A stretch of DNA of 64,000 bases from Lysobacter alkalisoli (lineage in GTDB: Bacteria > Pseudomonadota > Gammaproteobacteria > Xanthomonadales > Xanthomonadaceae). A model generated the notes under the pieces. It searched no databases. It worked only from the letters and a program-made list of their open reading frames with translations, and was not told the origin of the DNA. Each line of letters opens with the position of its first letter. Position 1 is the stretch's first letter. Made by a program: the position numbers and the translations under genes. Of this stretch, positions 36,689 to 48,293 are shown piece by piece. The stretch lies in contig NZ_CP041242.1 in assembly GCF_006547045.1 (NCBI RefSeq), positions 3,296,001 to 3,360,000 on the forward strand, read 5' to 3'.

Positions 36689-37402
36689 ATGCGCAAGCTT
36701 TTTCTTGCCGCCGCGCTGAGCGCGGCGATCGTCCCCCTGCACGCCCAGGAAGCCACCGATGCAGGCTGGAGCGGCACCGGCGAGCTCGGCCTGGCCATCT
36801 CCAAGGGCAACACCGACAGCCAGACCCTGATCGGCAAACTCGCCCTGGCCAAGGAAACCGATGCGTGGAAGCATGCCGCCTCCGCCTCATTCCTGTACGG
36901 CAAGCAGGATGACATCGAGAGCGCATACCGCTACGGACTGGCTGCCAGCACCGGCTATCGCCTGGGCGAGCGCAGCTATCTGACGGGCTCGGCGCGCAAT
37001 GAGCGCGACCACTTCGCCGCGTACGAGTACCAATGGACCGCCGCGTTCGGCTACGGCTATGAGGCGATCAAGAACGACACCACCCACCTGACCTTCGAGA
37101 TCGGCCCCGGCTACCGCTGGGCCAAACTGCAGGACGTGCGTGTGCACGAGAACGAGGCGATCCTGCGCGGCTCCATGAGCTTCGGCCACCAGCTCACCGA
37201 AACCACCTCGGTCTACGACACATTGCTGATCGAGGCCGGCAGCGACAACACCTTCGCCCGCAACGAGCTCGGCCTGATGGTCAAGATGACCGATGCGCTG
37301 GCGCTGAAGGCCGGCCTGGAGGTTCGCCACAACACCGACGCGCTGGCGGGGACCAAGAAGACCGACACCCTGACCACGATCAACGTCGTCTACGGTTTCT
37401 GA
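36689..37402 (+). CDS. DUF481 outer-membrane beta-barrel protein (YdiY type)
   Basis: 237 residues: signal peptide (about 1-19, LHAQ) and amphipathic strands of the DUF481 family (GTGELGLAISKGNTDSQTL, GYRLGERSYLTGSARNERDHF) ending in YGF, a usual barrel-insertion signal. Function unknown; YdiY is acid-inducible in E. coli. AAGGAAAG precedes the ATG. Confidence 0.9.
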   Translation: MRKLFLAAALSAAIVPLHAQEATDAGWSGTGELGLAISKGNTDSQTLIGKLALAKETDAWKHAASASFLYGKQDDIESAYRYGLAASTGYRLGERSYLTGSARNERDHFAAYEYQWTAAFGYGYEAIKNDTTHLTFEIGPGYRWAKLQDVRVHENEAILRGSMSFGHQLTETTSVYDTLLIEAGSDNTFARNELGLMVKMTDALALKAGLEVRHNTDALAGTKKTDTLTTINVVYGF

Positions 37403-37544
37403 CCGCGAGCTTCTGCGCCTGCAGCGGCCGATCGTCGCCGCAGGCGGACCCATGCATTTCCGGTATGGCTCCACCCGCTCCCCTACGCCCGCCGGATTGG
37501 CATACTGAGACCTGCTCCCGAAACCTTTCTTTCGCCGTCACATC

Positions 37545-38201
37545 ATGTCCATCCTGCTGGGACTGGCCCTGTCCAGTCCATTCCTGACATTGCCGGCGCC
37601 TGCTTTGGGTCAACCGGCCGCCATTACCCAGGCGGTCGACCAGGCCCGGCGGCGCAGCAGCTGCCTGTCGTTGCGCTGCAACGACGAGGAATGGCGGCTG
37701 GCCAGCGATCGCTCGCTGCACGGTCAGGCCAGCGGTTGGCGCACATCCGCAAACGCCCGCCTGCCGGGCCAGCGCTCGTGGGCTCGGCTGCGGGCGCCGG
37801 CGCGCCCACGCGACAGCACCCACAATTATTCCAACAAGTGGCGTGTCGGCACCCAGTACGGCTTGCAGGTACTGCGCGATGGTCCGTCCCGGCTCGGCGT
37901 GGAATTCGGCGCCGGTTACCGGCTGGCACCGCGCAGCGACGACGGCATCCGCAGCACCGGCCCGGTGTTCCGCGGCTCGATCGACTTCGGCCGCAACTTC
38001 GGCGAACGCGCACGCTGGTCGCAACACGTGCTGTTCGAAACCGGCGACGGCCAGACCTTCGTCAAGCAGACGCTTGGCCTGGACATCCAGTTGTGGCCGG
38101 ACTGGACGCTGGAAACCGATTACGTGATCCGCCACCGCACGAGCGGCGCCAGCGGCACCGAAACCGCAGAAAGCTGGCTGGGTATCAGACGGCAGTTCTG
38201 A
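37545..38201 (+). CDS. Diverged DUF481-like exported protein
   Basis: 218 residues with a signal-like N-terminus (about 1-22). The C-terminal half (about 95-218) parallels the upstream DUF481 protein in strand order and motifs (GAGYRLAPRSDDGIR, RGSIDFG, RHRTSG, terminal Phe), while the middle (about 60-95) is Arg-rich and unlike it. Probably a degenerate or shortened paralogue; it could be decaying. Confidence 0.65.
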   Translation: MSILLGLALSSPFLTLPAPALGQPAAITQAVDQARRRSSCLSLRCNDEEWRLASDRSLHGQASGWRTSANARLPGQRSWARLRAPARPRDSTHNYSNKWRVGTQYGLQVLRDGPSRLGVEFGAGYRLAPRSDDGIRSTGPVFRGSIDFGRNFGERARWSQHVLFETGDGQTFVKQTLGLDIQLWPDWTLETDYVIRHRTSGASGTETAESWLGIRRQF

Positions 38202-38334
38202 ACCACCCGGCAGCTGCGACGATGCATCCGTCCGCCCGCCCCGGACTCGATTGAATCACCTAGGCGCCATCGTGGATGGGCGGTTCCGTGCCCCTTGCCA
38301 GGCACATGAGGCCGAACACAAGCACGCCAAGTAA

Positions 38335-38350
38335 TGTGACGCGCATCACA
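38335..38350 (+). promoter_or_regulatory. Perfect CRP/Clp binding site
   Basis: TGTGACGCGCATCACA is a perfect TGTGA-N6-TCACA palindrome 115 bp before the beta-helix gene. Its centre (38342.5) is about 41 bp from a start site predicted from CATAAC (38371-38376) and about 61 bp from one predicted from GATAAC (38392-38397), the class II and class I positions. Confidence 0.75.
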
Positions 38351-38465
38351 AAACAAAGAATGCCACGTCACATAACCAACACTTCCCCCGTGATAACCGT
38401 TGTTTCGGACGAACTCCTTCGACCCGTTCGCCCGAATCCTTCAATCTCCCAGGGGAGTAGTGGAC

Positions 38466-39365
38466 ATGGAAACTGGAAGTCTCGTGAAGTTTGCATTGGC
38501 TTTGGCTGTCCTGACCGCCGTTGGCTATAGCCGCGACGCATCAGCGGAAATCAACAATTGCATCAACATCACTTCCGTCCCCGCGACGATCACAACCCAG
38601 GGCGTCTACTGTCTCAAGCAGCACGTCACGACGAACCTCGCCTCGGGCAATGCGATCAACGTCATGGTCAACAACGTGACCATTGATTGCAACGAATTCA
38701 AACTCGGAAATCTGGCCTCTGGCTCCGCCACCCAGGCAATCGGAATCAGGGCGGAGGGGCGCAACAACCTCACCGTCCGGAACTGCGGAGTCCGTGGTTT
38801 CAGGACCGGCGTGATGCTCACGAACGGACAGTACCGGGTGGAAGACAGCCGCTTCGATTTCAACACCCAGACCGGCCTTCATGTTACCGGCGATGGTTCG
38901 GCAATCCGCAGGAACGAGATCATCGAAACGGGCGAAAGCACTGTCGCCGGAGTGACCGAGTTCCATGGCATCCTGGCTGCCGGCGACATGGACATCATCG
39001 ACAACAACATCACCGGAGTGGTCGCGACAAGCGGCGGCACCCGTCACGCCTACGGGATCCGCACCACCGGCATGGATTCAGGCGTACTGCGGAACAACCG
39101 GGTCAGGAACCTGGTTTCAACCGGGCTTCTTGGCAACCGGCGCGGTATCTGGAACCAGGATGGTGGCCACAATACCATCGAAGGAAACACCGTGATCATG
39201 AGCGGAGACCTCCTCATCGGTGATGCCGGAATCCGCTGCGGCGGCGGATTGATCCTCAGCGGCATATCCCGCAACAACACGATCCTTGGCACGGGCGTTC
39301 TGAATTCAGCTCTTGCCCTGATCAATTGCACCTCGGTATCGGGCGACTACGTCAACCCGCTCTGA
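38466..39365 (+). CDS. Exported right-handed parallel beta-helix protein
   Basis: 299 residues: signal peptide (about 1-26, ASA) and repeated NosD/pectate-lyase-like rungs, e.g. NVTIDCNEFKLG, NLTVRNCGVRGF, YRVEDSRFDF and GHNTIEGNTVIM. Four or more Cys may form disulfides. Likely an extracellular or surface polysaccharide-binding or -degrading protein; no lyase active site was identified. ATG 38466 has AGGGGAG upstream; the frame is open to 38400. GC content of the region upstream is lower than in its neighbours. Confidence 0.82.
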   Translation: METGSLVKFALALAVLTAVGYSRDASAEINNCINITSVPATITTQGVYCLKQHVTTNLASGNAINVMVNNVTIDCNEFKLGNLASGSATQAIGIRAEGRNNLTVRNCGVRGFRTGVMLTNGQYRVEDSRFDFNTQTGLHVTGDGSAIRRNEIIETGESTVAGVTEFHGILAAGDMDIIDNNITGVVATSGGTRHAYGIRTTGMDSGVLRNNRVRNLVSTGLLGNRRGIWNQDGGHNTIEGNTVIMSGDLLIGDAGIRCGGGLILSGISRNNTILGTGVLNSALALINCTSVSGDYVNPL

Positions 39366-39401
39366 TCCGGCGGCCCTCCACCCCACAGGTGCGACATACA
39401 G

Positions 39402-39430
39402 CCGGCCCGGTTTAACCGGGCCGGTTTTCA
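39402..39430 (+). terminator. Intrinsic terminator of the beta-helix gene
   Basis: Perfect 9-bp stem CCGGCCCGG/CCGGGCCGG with a TTTAA loop, followed by TTTT. Lies between convergent genes and can also serve hemC. Confidence 0.85.
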
Positions 39431-39468
39431 TTTCGATGGAGAAGGCATTCCTGCTGGATTCGCCACAC

Positions 39469-40386
39469 TCAAACGTGGGCGGCGATCAGCTCGCGCGCAC
39501 CCTGCTCCAGCAGCCGTGCGGCGACTTCGACGCCGAGCGCTTCGGCCGAAGCGGACAGGCCGGCACCGTCCGCACGCACGGTATGGCCACTGGAAGCGTT
39601 GCCGACCAGACCCCGAAGCCGCAGCTGATCGCCATCGAGCGTTGCCAGTGCCGCCACCGGCACGTGGCAGCTGCCGTGGAGAGCGCGGTTCATCGCCCGC
39701 TCGGCCTCGACACAGATGCGGGTCGGGGCGTGGTCGAGCACCGCGCACAATGTCCGCACGTGTTCGTCGCCATCACGGCATTCGATCGCGATCGCGCCCT
39801 GCGCCGGCGCGGGCAGCCACGCGGGGGCGTCGAGCCGGCTGCGGATACGCGCGTCCAGCCCCAGTCGCTGCAGGCCGGCGCAGGCGAGGATGATGGCGTC
39901 GTAGTCGCCGGCATCGAGTTTGGCCAGCCGCGTGTTGACGTTGCCGCGCAGGTCGCGCAGCTGGAGGTCCGGCCGCAATGCGCGCAGCTGAGCCTGGCGA
40001 CGCAGCGACGAGGTGCCGACCAGCGCGCCCTGCGGGAGAGCATCGATGCCATCGAAACGCGGGCTGACGAAGGCATCGGCGTGATCGGCGCGCTCAAGGA
40101 TCGCCGCCAGCACGAAGCCCGGCTCCAGCTCCATCGGCACGTCCTTGAGCGAATGCACCGCGCAATCGGCCTCGCCGCGCTGCATCGCGACTTCCAGCTC
40201 CTTCAGGAACAACCCCTTGCCGCCGATCGCGGCGAGCGAGCGGTCCAGCACCTGGTCGCCGCGGGTGCTCATCGGCACCAGCTCGACCTGCAGGCCGGGA
40301 TGGGCCGCGCGCAGGCGGGCGGCGACGTGCTCGCTCTGCCAGAGGGCGAGCGGACTCTTGCGGGTGGCGATACGAAGGACGGTCAT
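39469..40386 (-). CDS. hemC: Porphobilinogen deaminase
   Basis: Hydroxymethylbilane synthase of heme biosynthesis, 305 residues, cytoplasmic. [12 protein letters not shown] and [11 protein letters not shown] are signatures; the dipyrromethane-cofactor Cys is in LHGSCHVPV. The start at 40386 ([14 protein letters not shown]) is typical; the open frame to 40608 is not used. The algR-like gene lies upstream on the same strand (226-bp gap), as in Pseudomonas and xanthomonads. Confidence 0.97.
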   Translation of the reverse strand: MTVLRIATRKSPLALWQSEHVAARLRAAHPGLQVELVPMSTRGDQVLDRSLAAIGGKGLFLKELEVAMQRGEADCAVHSLKDVPMELEPGFVLAAILERADHADAFVSPRFDGIDALPQGALVGTSSLRRQAQLRALRPDLQLRDLRGNVNTRLAKLDAGDYDAIILACAGLQRLGLDARIRSRLDAPAWLPAPAQGAIAIECRDGDEHVRTLCAVLDHAPTRICVEAERAMNRALHGSCHVPVAALATLDGDQLRLRGLVGNASSGHTVRADGAGLSASAEALGVEVAARLLEQGARELIAAHV

Positions 40387-40612
40387 CGCGACATTATCGC
40401 AGGGCCAGGCGCCGGTGACCTGCACTGGCCCGCAAGCTCGCAGGACGTCTCCGGCGCGAACGCAACTGAAAACCCCACGGCACGGGTCGAATGGCTTTCG
40501 AACAGAGCCTTGATGACGCAGAGCGACTTCGAAAGCTCCGGCCCGCACCCGGCGGACTCGCAGGGCCCGGAGGCGGCTTCGTCTTACCCGGTCTACACCG
40601 TCTGACACTGCC

Positions 40613-41356
40613 CTACAGGTGCTTCAGCATCTCCCGCACCCCCGCCACGCAGCGGCGGCTGACCTCCAGCGGATGGTCTCCGTGGCGCAGGATCGCCTGC
40701 ACGTGGCCGTCCGGGCTGCGGCGCAGCTCGACGATCTCGTAGCGGGCGACCAGGCAGTTGCGATGGATGCGGACGAAGCGCTCGTCGAACTCCTCCTCCA
40801 GCGACTTCAGCGATTCCTCGATCAGGTCCTCGCCATGGACGTGGTGGACGACGACGTACTTCTCCTCGGCCTGCAGGTAGTGCACGTCCTCGATCGGGAT
40901 CAACCGCAGACTGCCGCGCAGGCGCGCACACAGGTGGGTGCGACGCTTGCCATCCAGCCGCGCGACGCCGTGCTGACGGCCGGCGGCGAAGGTGCGCACG
41001 CGCTCCAGCGCAGCGGCCAGGCGCTCGGCACGGACGGGCTTGACCAGATAGTCGATCGCCTCGGCCTCGAACGCCGACAGTGCGTGGGCATCGTAGGCCG
41101 TGCAGAACACCACCGCCGGGCGCGGCTCGAACGCGGCCAGATGATGCGCGGCTTCCAGCCCATCCAGGCCGGGCATGGCGATATCGAGCAGGATCAGGTC
41201 GGGCTGGTGTTCGGCACAGGCATGCAGGGCCTGGTGCCCGTCGCTGGCCTCGGCCACCACCTCGATCCCGGACTGGTCCGCCAACAGGCCGCGCAGGCGC
41301 TCGCGTGCCAGCGGCTCGTCATCGGCGATCACGACCCTCAAAGACCCCATTTTCAT
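40613..41356 (-). CDS. algR: LytTR-family response regulator, AlgR-like
   Basis: 247 residues: CheY-like receiver (about 1-120) with acidic pair ADDEP and phospho-Asp in [10 protein letters not shown], Lys of the VKPV motif; LytTR DNA-binding domain (about 150-247) with EEKYVVVHH and RIHRNCLVA. AlgR controls alginate, motility and virulence genes in Pseudomonas; here targets are unknown and no AlgZ kinase is next to it. ATGs at 41356 and 41350 and a GTG at 41365 are possible starts. Upstream of hemC, a conserved arrangement. Confidence 0.88.
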   Translation of the reverse strand: MKMGSLRVVIADDEPLARERLRGLLADQSGIEVVAEASDGHQALHACAEHQPDLILLDIAMPGLDGLEAAHHLAAFEPRPAVVFCTAYDAHALSAFEAEAIDYLVKPVRAERLAAALERVRTFAAGRQHGVARLDGKRRTHLCARLRGSLRLIPIEDVHYLQAEEKYVVVHHVHGEDLIEESLKSLEEEFDERFVRIHRNCLVARYEIVELRRSPDGHVQAILRHGDHPLEVSRRCVAGVREMLKHL

Positions 41357-41481
41357 CGCCCCCACCTGCGTCCCCGGCTGCGTGGACCATTATCGATGGT
41401 AATCCCGCCTGGGGGCGGGGTCATCCGGCAATGCCGGGAAGCGTGATCGCGGCCGCCCGGCTAGCCGGGAAATCGCCAGGC

Positions 41482-42165
41482 TCAGTTCGTGCGGGCGAAC
41501 ACCCGCGACATCCAGCCGCCAAGGTCATGGATCTGTTCGGCACAGACCTGGTGCGCCATCGGATAGGCATGCCAATCGACCTCGAAGCCCATCCCGCGCA
41601 GGGCCTTGGCGCTGGCATCGCCGCCGGCATACGGCACCACCGGGTCGAACTGGCCATGGGCCATGAACAGTGGCTGTGACGGCGCCTGCGCGGTGACCTC
41701 GCGAGCCAGGCGCTCCGGCATCGGCAGGTATGTCGACAGGGCGATCAGGCCGGCCAGCGGCGTGGTGCGGCGGAGACCTGCCGCCAGCGCGATCGCCCCA
41801 CCCTGCGAGAAGCCGGCCAGCAGCAGCCGCGACGGCTGGATGCCGCGCCCGGCCTCGCGCTCGATCAGCGCCTCGACCTGCGCAACCGACTGGTCGACGC
41901 CGGTCTCGTCGGCGCGCTGGGCCAGGTTCATGTCGCGGATGTCGTACCAGGCGCGCATCGGCACGCCGTTGTTGATCGTCACCGGCCGTATGGGTGCGTG
42001 CGGGAACACGAAGCGCAACGCCGGCCAGTCCTTGCGGACGAGCTCGGGCACGATCGGCGCGAAGTCGTGGCCATCGGCGCCGAGGCCGTGCAGCCACAGC
42101 ACGCTCCATTCGGGCGATGGGCCGGTTTCGTGTTCGACGGCTTCAAGCAGGCTGGCAGTATCCAT
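41482..42165 (-). CDS. Carboxylesterase / acyl-protein thioesterase-like hydrolase
   Basis: 227 residues. Alpha/beta-hydrolase of the phospholipase/carboxylesterase (APT1) family: LWLHGLGADGHDF, nucleophile GFSQGG, Asp in FDPVVP and His in AHQVC. Acts on short carboxyl esters; physiological substrate unknown. ATG 42165 fits the family N-terminus. Divergent from the efflux operon. Confidence 0.92.
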   Translation of the reverse strand: MDTASLLEAVEHETGPSPEWSVLWLHGLGADGHDFAPIVPELVRKDWPALRFVFPHAPIRPVTINNGVPMRAWYDIRDMNLAQRADETGVDQSVAQVEALIEREAGRGIQPSRLLLAGFSQGGAIALAAGLRRTTPLAGLIALSTYLPMPERLAREVTAQAPSQPLFMAHGQFDPVVPYAGGDASAKALRGMGFEVDWHAYPMAHQVCAEQIHDLGGWMSRVFARTN

Positions 42166-42274
42166 CCCGCATTGTCGCCGCCACACGCGCCTGCTGCCAA
42201 CCGGACACGCTGCGACACGAACGATGGCCACCATGCAATTGTGTAACCCCACCCGCCATGCGTAGGGTGCGCGC

Positions 42275-42703
42275 ATGTCCGTGCTCCGCCACGTCCGCTG
42301 CCTGCCGACCGCACTGCGTCTCGCCGTGCTGGTACTGCTGGCGCTCGGGGTGATGGCGAAACCGGTGCTGGCGGCGGTGGGCGAAGTTCACGAGCTGCAG
42401 CACGACCCGAGTGGCCTTCACCTCCATCACGGCGACGCCGACGGTGAGGGCAATCACGCCGGTGCCGGCTCGGAATCCATGGCCGCACAGCCCGGCCCTG
42501 CACCCCACGCGCCTGGCGATGGTGACCTGCTGCACGATCTGCTCCATTTCGCCCACTGCTGCGGCCAGTCGCCGCCAACGGTGCCGGTAGCGGCAATGAC
42601 GCTGCCGGGCCCCGTGGCCGCCTCGACGCCGTCGGCGATCGACTCCGCGCCCGCGCCCACGCACCGCACGCACGGCGTGTTCCGTCCTCCGATCCAGGAA
42701 TAA
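42275..42703 (+). CDS. Small exported His-rich protein preceding the czc operon
   Basis: 142 residues: signal peptide (about 1-33), then a His/Asp-rich segment (about 40-100) with LHLHHGDADG and LLHDLLHFAHCCG. Composition and position suggest a periplasmic metal-binding or -sensing accessory (CzcI-like), but homology to CzcI was not established. First gene of the efflux cluster, 51 bp before czcC. Confidence 0.7.
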   Translation: MSVLRHVRCLPTALRLAVLVLLALGVMAKPVLAAVGEVHELQHDPSGLHLHHGDADGEGNHAGAGSESMAAQPGPAPHAPGDGDLLHDLLHFAHCCGQSPPTVPVAAMTLPGPVAASTPSAIDSAPAPTHRTHGVFRPPIQE

Positions 42704-42754
42704 GCGCCCTTCCGGCCCGAGGCCGGCCTTCGCTTTTCCTATCGGAGACATCCC

Positions 42755-44041
42755 ATGTTCCTGCGCCATGCGGCCTTGGCCGCCGTGGTCGCTTGTGCCG
42801 TGGCAACGGGTCCTGCCCGTGCCGGCGAGCGGCTGACCCTGGACGACGCCTTCGCGCGCGTCGTCGAAACCCATCCCGACCTGCGCCTGTTCACGGCCCA
42901 TGGCGACAGGCTCGCGGCCGAACGCGAACGAGCCGCGCAGCGCCCGCCATTGGCGCTCGGCGCCGAAGTCGAGAACGCCTTCGGCAATGGCAGCGCCGAC
43001 CTTACCCTCGGCATCGGCTCGATGTTCGAACGCGGCGGCAAGCAGGCCGCACGCAGCGCGCTGGCCGAACGCCGGACCGACGCACTCGCGCTCGAACGCG
43101 AGACACGCCGGCTCGACCTGCTCGCCGAAACCGCGCGTCGCTATCTGCAGGCCGCCGCCGCGACGCAGCGACAGGCGATCGCCCGCGACGACATCGCCCA
43201 GCGGCAGCATTCGGTGACAGCCGCCCGGCGGCGCCTGGCCGCCGGGGCCTCGCCGCGCTCGCTGGTGCTGGCCGCCGAGGCCGCCCAGGCCCGTGCCGAA
43301 CTCGACCTGGCCCGTGCCGACCGGCAGGCAGAAACCACGCGCCGGCATCTCACCACGCTGTGGGGCGAACACACAACGGCCTTCGAGATCGATGCCTCCA
43401 TCCTGCAACGCCTGCCGCCCATCGCCGACCTCGACGCGATTGAAGACCGGCTACGCGACAGCCCGGATCTACGTCGCTTCGGTGACGAGCGCCGGATCCG
43501 GGAAGCGCAGTTGCAACTCGCGCGCAGCCAGGCCGTCGCCGATATCGGCTGGCAACTGGGTGCGCGCCGACTTGGCGGCGACAGCGATGTCGGCCTGGTC
43601 GCCGGCATCTCGGTCCCGCTTGGCAGCCGCCGGCGCGCCGGGCCCGCGATCCGCAGCGCACAGGCCGGACTGGCGGCGCTGGAGATCGAACGTGAGGCCG
43701 AAGTCCTGTCGTTGCAGGCAGCCCTGGTCGAGGCGCATGGCCGCTATCGCACTGCCCGGCTCGAAGCCGGCCGAATCGACAGCGAAGTGATGCCCGCACT
43801 CGAACGTGCCGAGGTCGCTGCCGCCCGCGCCTATCGTGCCGGCGCCAGCAGCCACCTGGAATGGGCGCAGCTGCAAACCGAAATCGTCGCCGCACGACGC
43901 CAGCGGCTCGACGCCGCGACCGAAGCCCTGGGCGCTCTGATCGAGCTGCAGCGCCTGACCGGACGCACACCCCTCGACCCCGCCGGCGCGCGCACCTCCG
44001 CTGCCGCCAGCGCGAACCGTTTGCCTGGAGACGCCCGATGA
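42755..44041 (+). CDS. czcC: Outer-membrane efflux protein CzcC-like
   Basis: 428 residues, signal peptide (about 1-23) and two OEP/TolC repeats (about 25-210 and 240-415), with long amphipathic helices. Outer-membrane channel of a CzcCBA-type heavy-metal exporter. Overlaps czcB by ATGA. Confidence 0.88.
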   Translation: MFLRHAALAAVVACAVATGPARAGERLTLDDAFARVVETHPDLRLFTAHGDRLAAERERAAQRPPLALGAEVENAFGNGSADLTLGIGSMFERGGKQAARSALAERRTDALALERETRRLDLLAETARRYLQAAAATQRQAIARDDIAQRQHSVTAARRRLAAGASPRSLVLAAEAAQARAELDLARADRQAETTRRHLTTLWGEHTTAFEIDASILQRLPPIADLDAIEDRLRDSPDLRRFGDERRIREAQLQLARSQAVADIGWQLGARRLGGDSDVGLVAGISVPLGSRRRAGPAIRSAQAGLAALEIEREAEVLSLQAALVEAHGRYRTARLEAGRIDSEVMPALERAEVAAARAYRAGASSHLEWAQLQTEIVAARRQRLDAATEALGALIELQRLTGRTPLDPAGARTSAAASANRLPGDAR

Positions 44042-45045
44042 ACCCTGCGATCCGCCCCCTCATCCATTCCTCGGTCACCACCCTGCTCGCAGCCGCACTC
44101 GCAGCCTGCGCGCCGGGTGGAGACACCGCCAGCGGCATCCGTGCCGGAGCCGCATCCACCGATGTCGCCGGAGACCACGACGCGGACGGCCACGATGACG
44201 ACCATGGCGACACCCACGACGACGATGGCGACAGCACCCGCATCCCCGCCGCCATCGCCGCCGCCTCCGGCATCCGTGTCGCACCGGTCGCGCCGGGCAC
44301 GATCGCCGACGAGCACGGGATCCAGGGCCTGCTGATCCCGGTCGACGGGCGCACCGCCGACGTGATGGCGCGCTATCCCGGCCCGGTCCGGGCCCTGCAT
44401 GCGCGTGTTGGCGATCGCGTCCGCGCCGGCCAGTCGCTGGCGGTGATCGAGAGCAACCTCAGCCTGTCGACCTACACCATCACCGCGCCGATCGCCGGCG
44501 TGGTGATGGCGCGCCCGGCCACGATCGGCGCGGTCGCCACCGAAGGCACGCCGCTGTTCGAGATCGCCGACCTGTCCGAGCTGTGGGTCGACCTGCACGT
44601 GTTCGGCGCCGACGCCCAGCACATCGCGGTCGGCTCGCCGGTGACGGTGGCACGGATGAGCGACGACGTCCGCGTCGACACCGTGCTCGAACGCATCCTG
44701 CCCGGCACCGCGACCGCCAGCCAGAGCACCGTCGCCCGCGCCACCATCGCCAACGCCGACGGCCTGTGGCGGCCGGGCTCGGCGGTGCGCGCACGGGTCA
44801 CGGTCGAACGCTTCGAGGCCGCGCGCGTGGTCCCGCTGTCCGCGCTGCAACGCGAGGGCGGCGATGACGTGGTCTACGTGCGCGATGGCGACACCTTCCG
44901 TGCGCGCCGCGTACGCCTGGGACGCCGCGATGCCGAACGTGCCGAGATCCTCGACGGCATCGAAACCGGCGAACAGGTCGTGGTCGCGCAGAGCTTCCTG
45001 GTCAAGGCCGACATCGGCAAGTCGTCCGCCACCCACGCGCATTGA
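44038..45045 (+). CDS. czcB: Periplasmic adaptor CzcB-like, lipoprotein
   Basis: 335 residues. Lipobox LAAC (Cys24), then a His/Asp-rich strip (about 45-66) of HDADGHDDDH type that could bind metal, followed by lipoyl-like/hairpin and beta-barrel domains of the membrane-fusion family. Connects CzcA to CzcC. Metal range is not decidable; the HME context suggests Zn, Co, Cd or Cu. Confidence 0.9.
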   Translation: MNPAIRPLIHSSVTTLLAAALAACAPGGDTASGIRAGAASTDVAGDHDADGHDDDHGDTHDDDGDSTRIPAAIAAASGIRVAPVAPGTIADEHGIQGLLIPVDGRTADVMARYPGPVRALHARVGDRVRAGQSLAVIESNLSLSTYTITAPIAGVVMARPATIGAVATEGTPLFEIADLSELWVDLHVFGADAQHIAVGSPVTVARMSDDVRVDTVLERILPGTATASQSTVARATIANADGLWRPGSAVRARVTVERFEAARVVPLSALQREGGDDVVYVRDGDTFRARRVRLGRRDAERAEILDGIETGEQVVVAQSFLVKADIGKSSATHAH

Positions 45046-48249
<3,204 letters not shown>

Positions 48250-48293
48250 GCGGTCCCCGCTCGCGTGCCGTCAACGGCTCGAGGAAACCTGCG

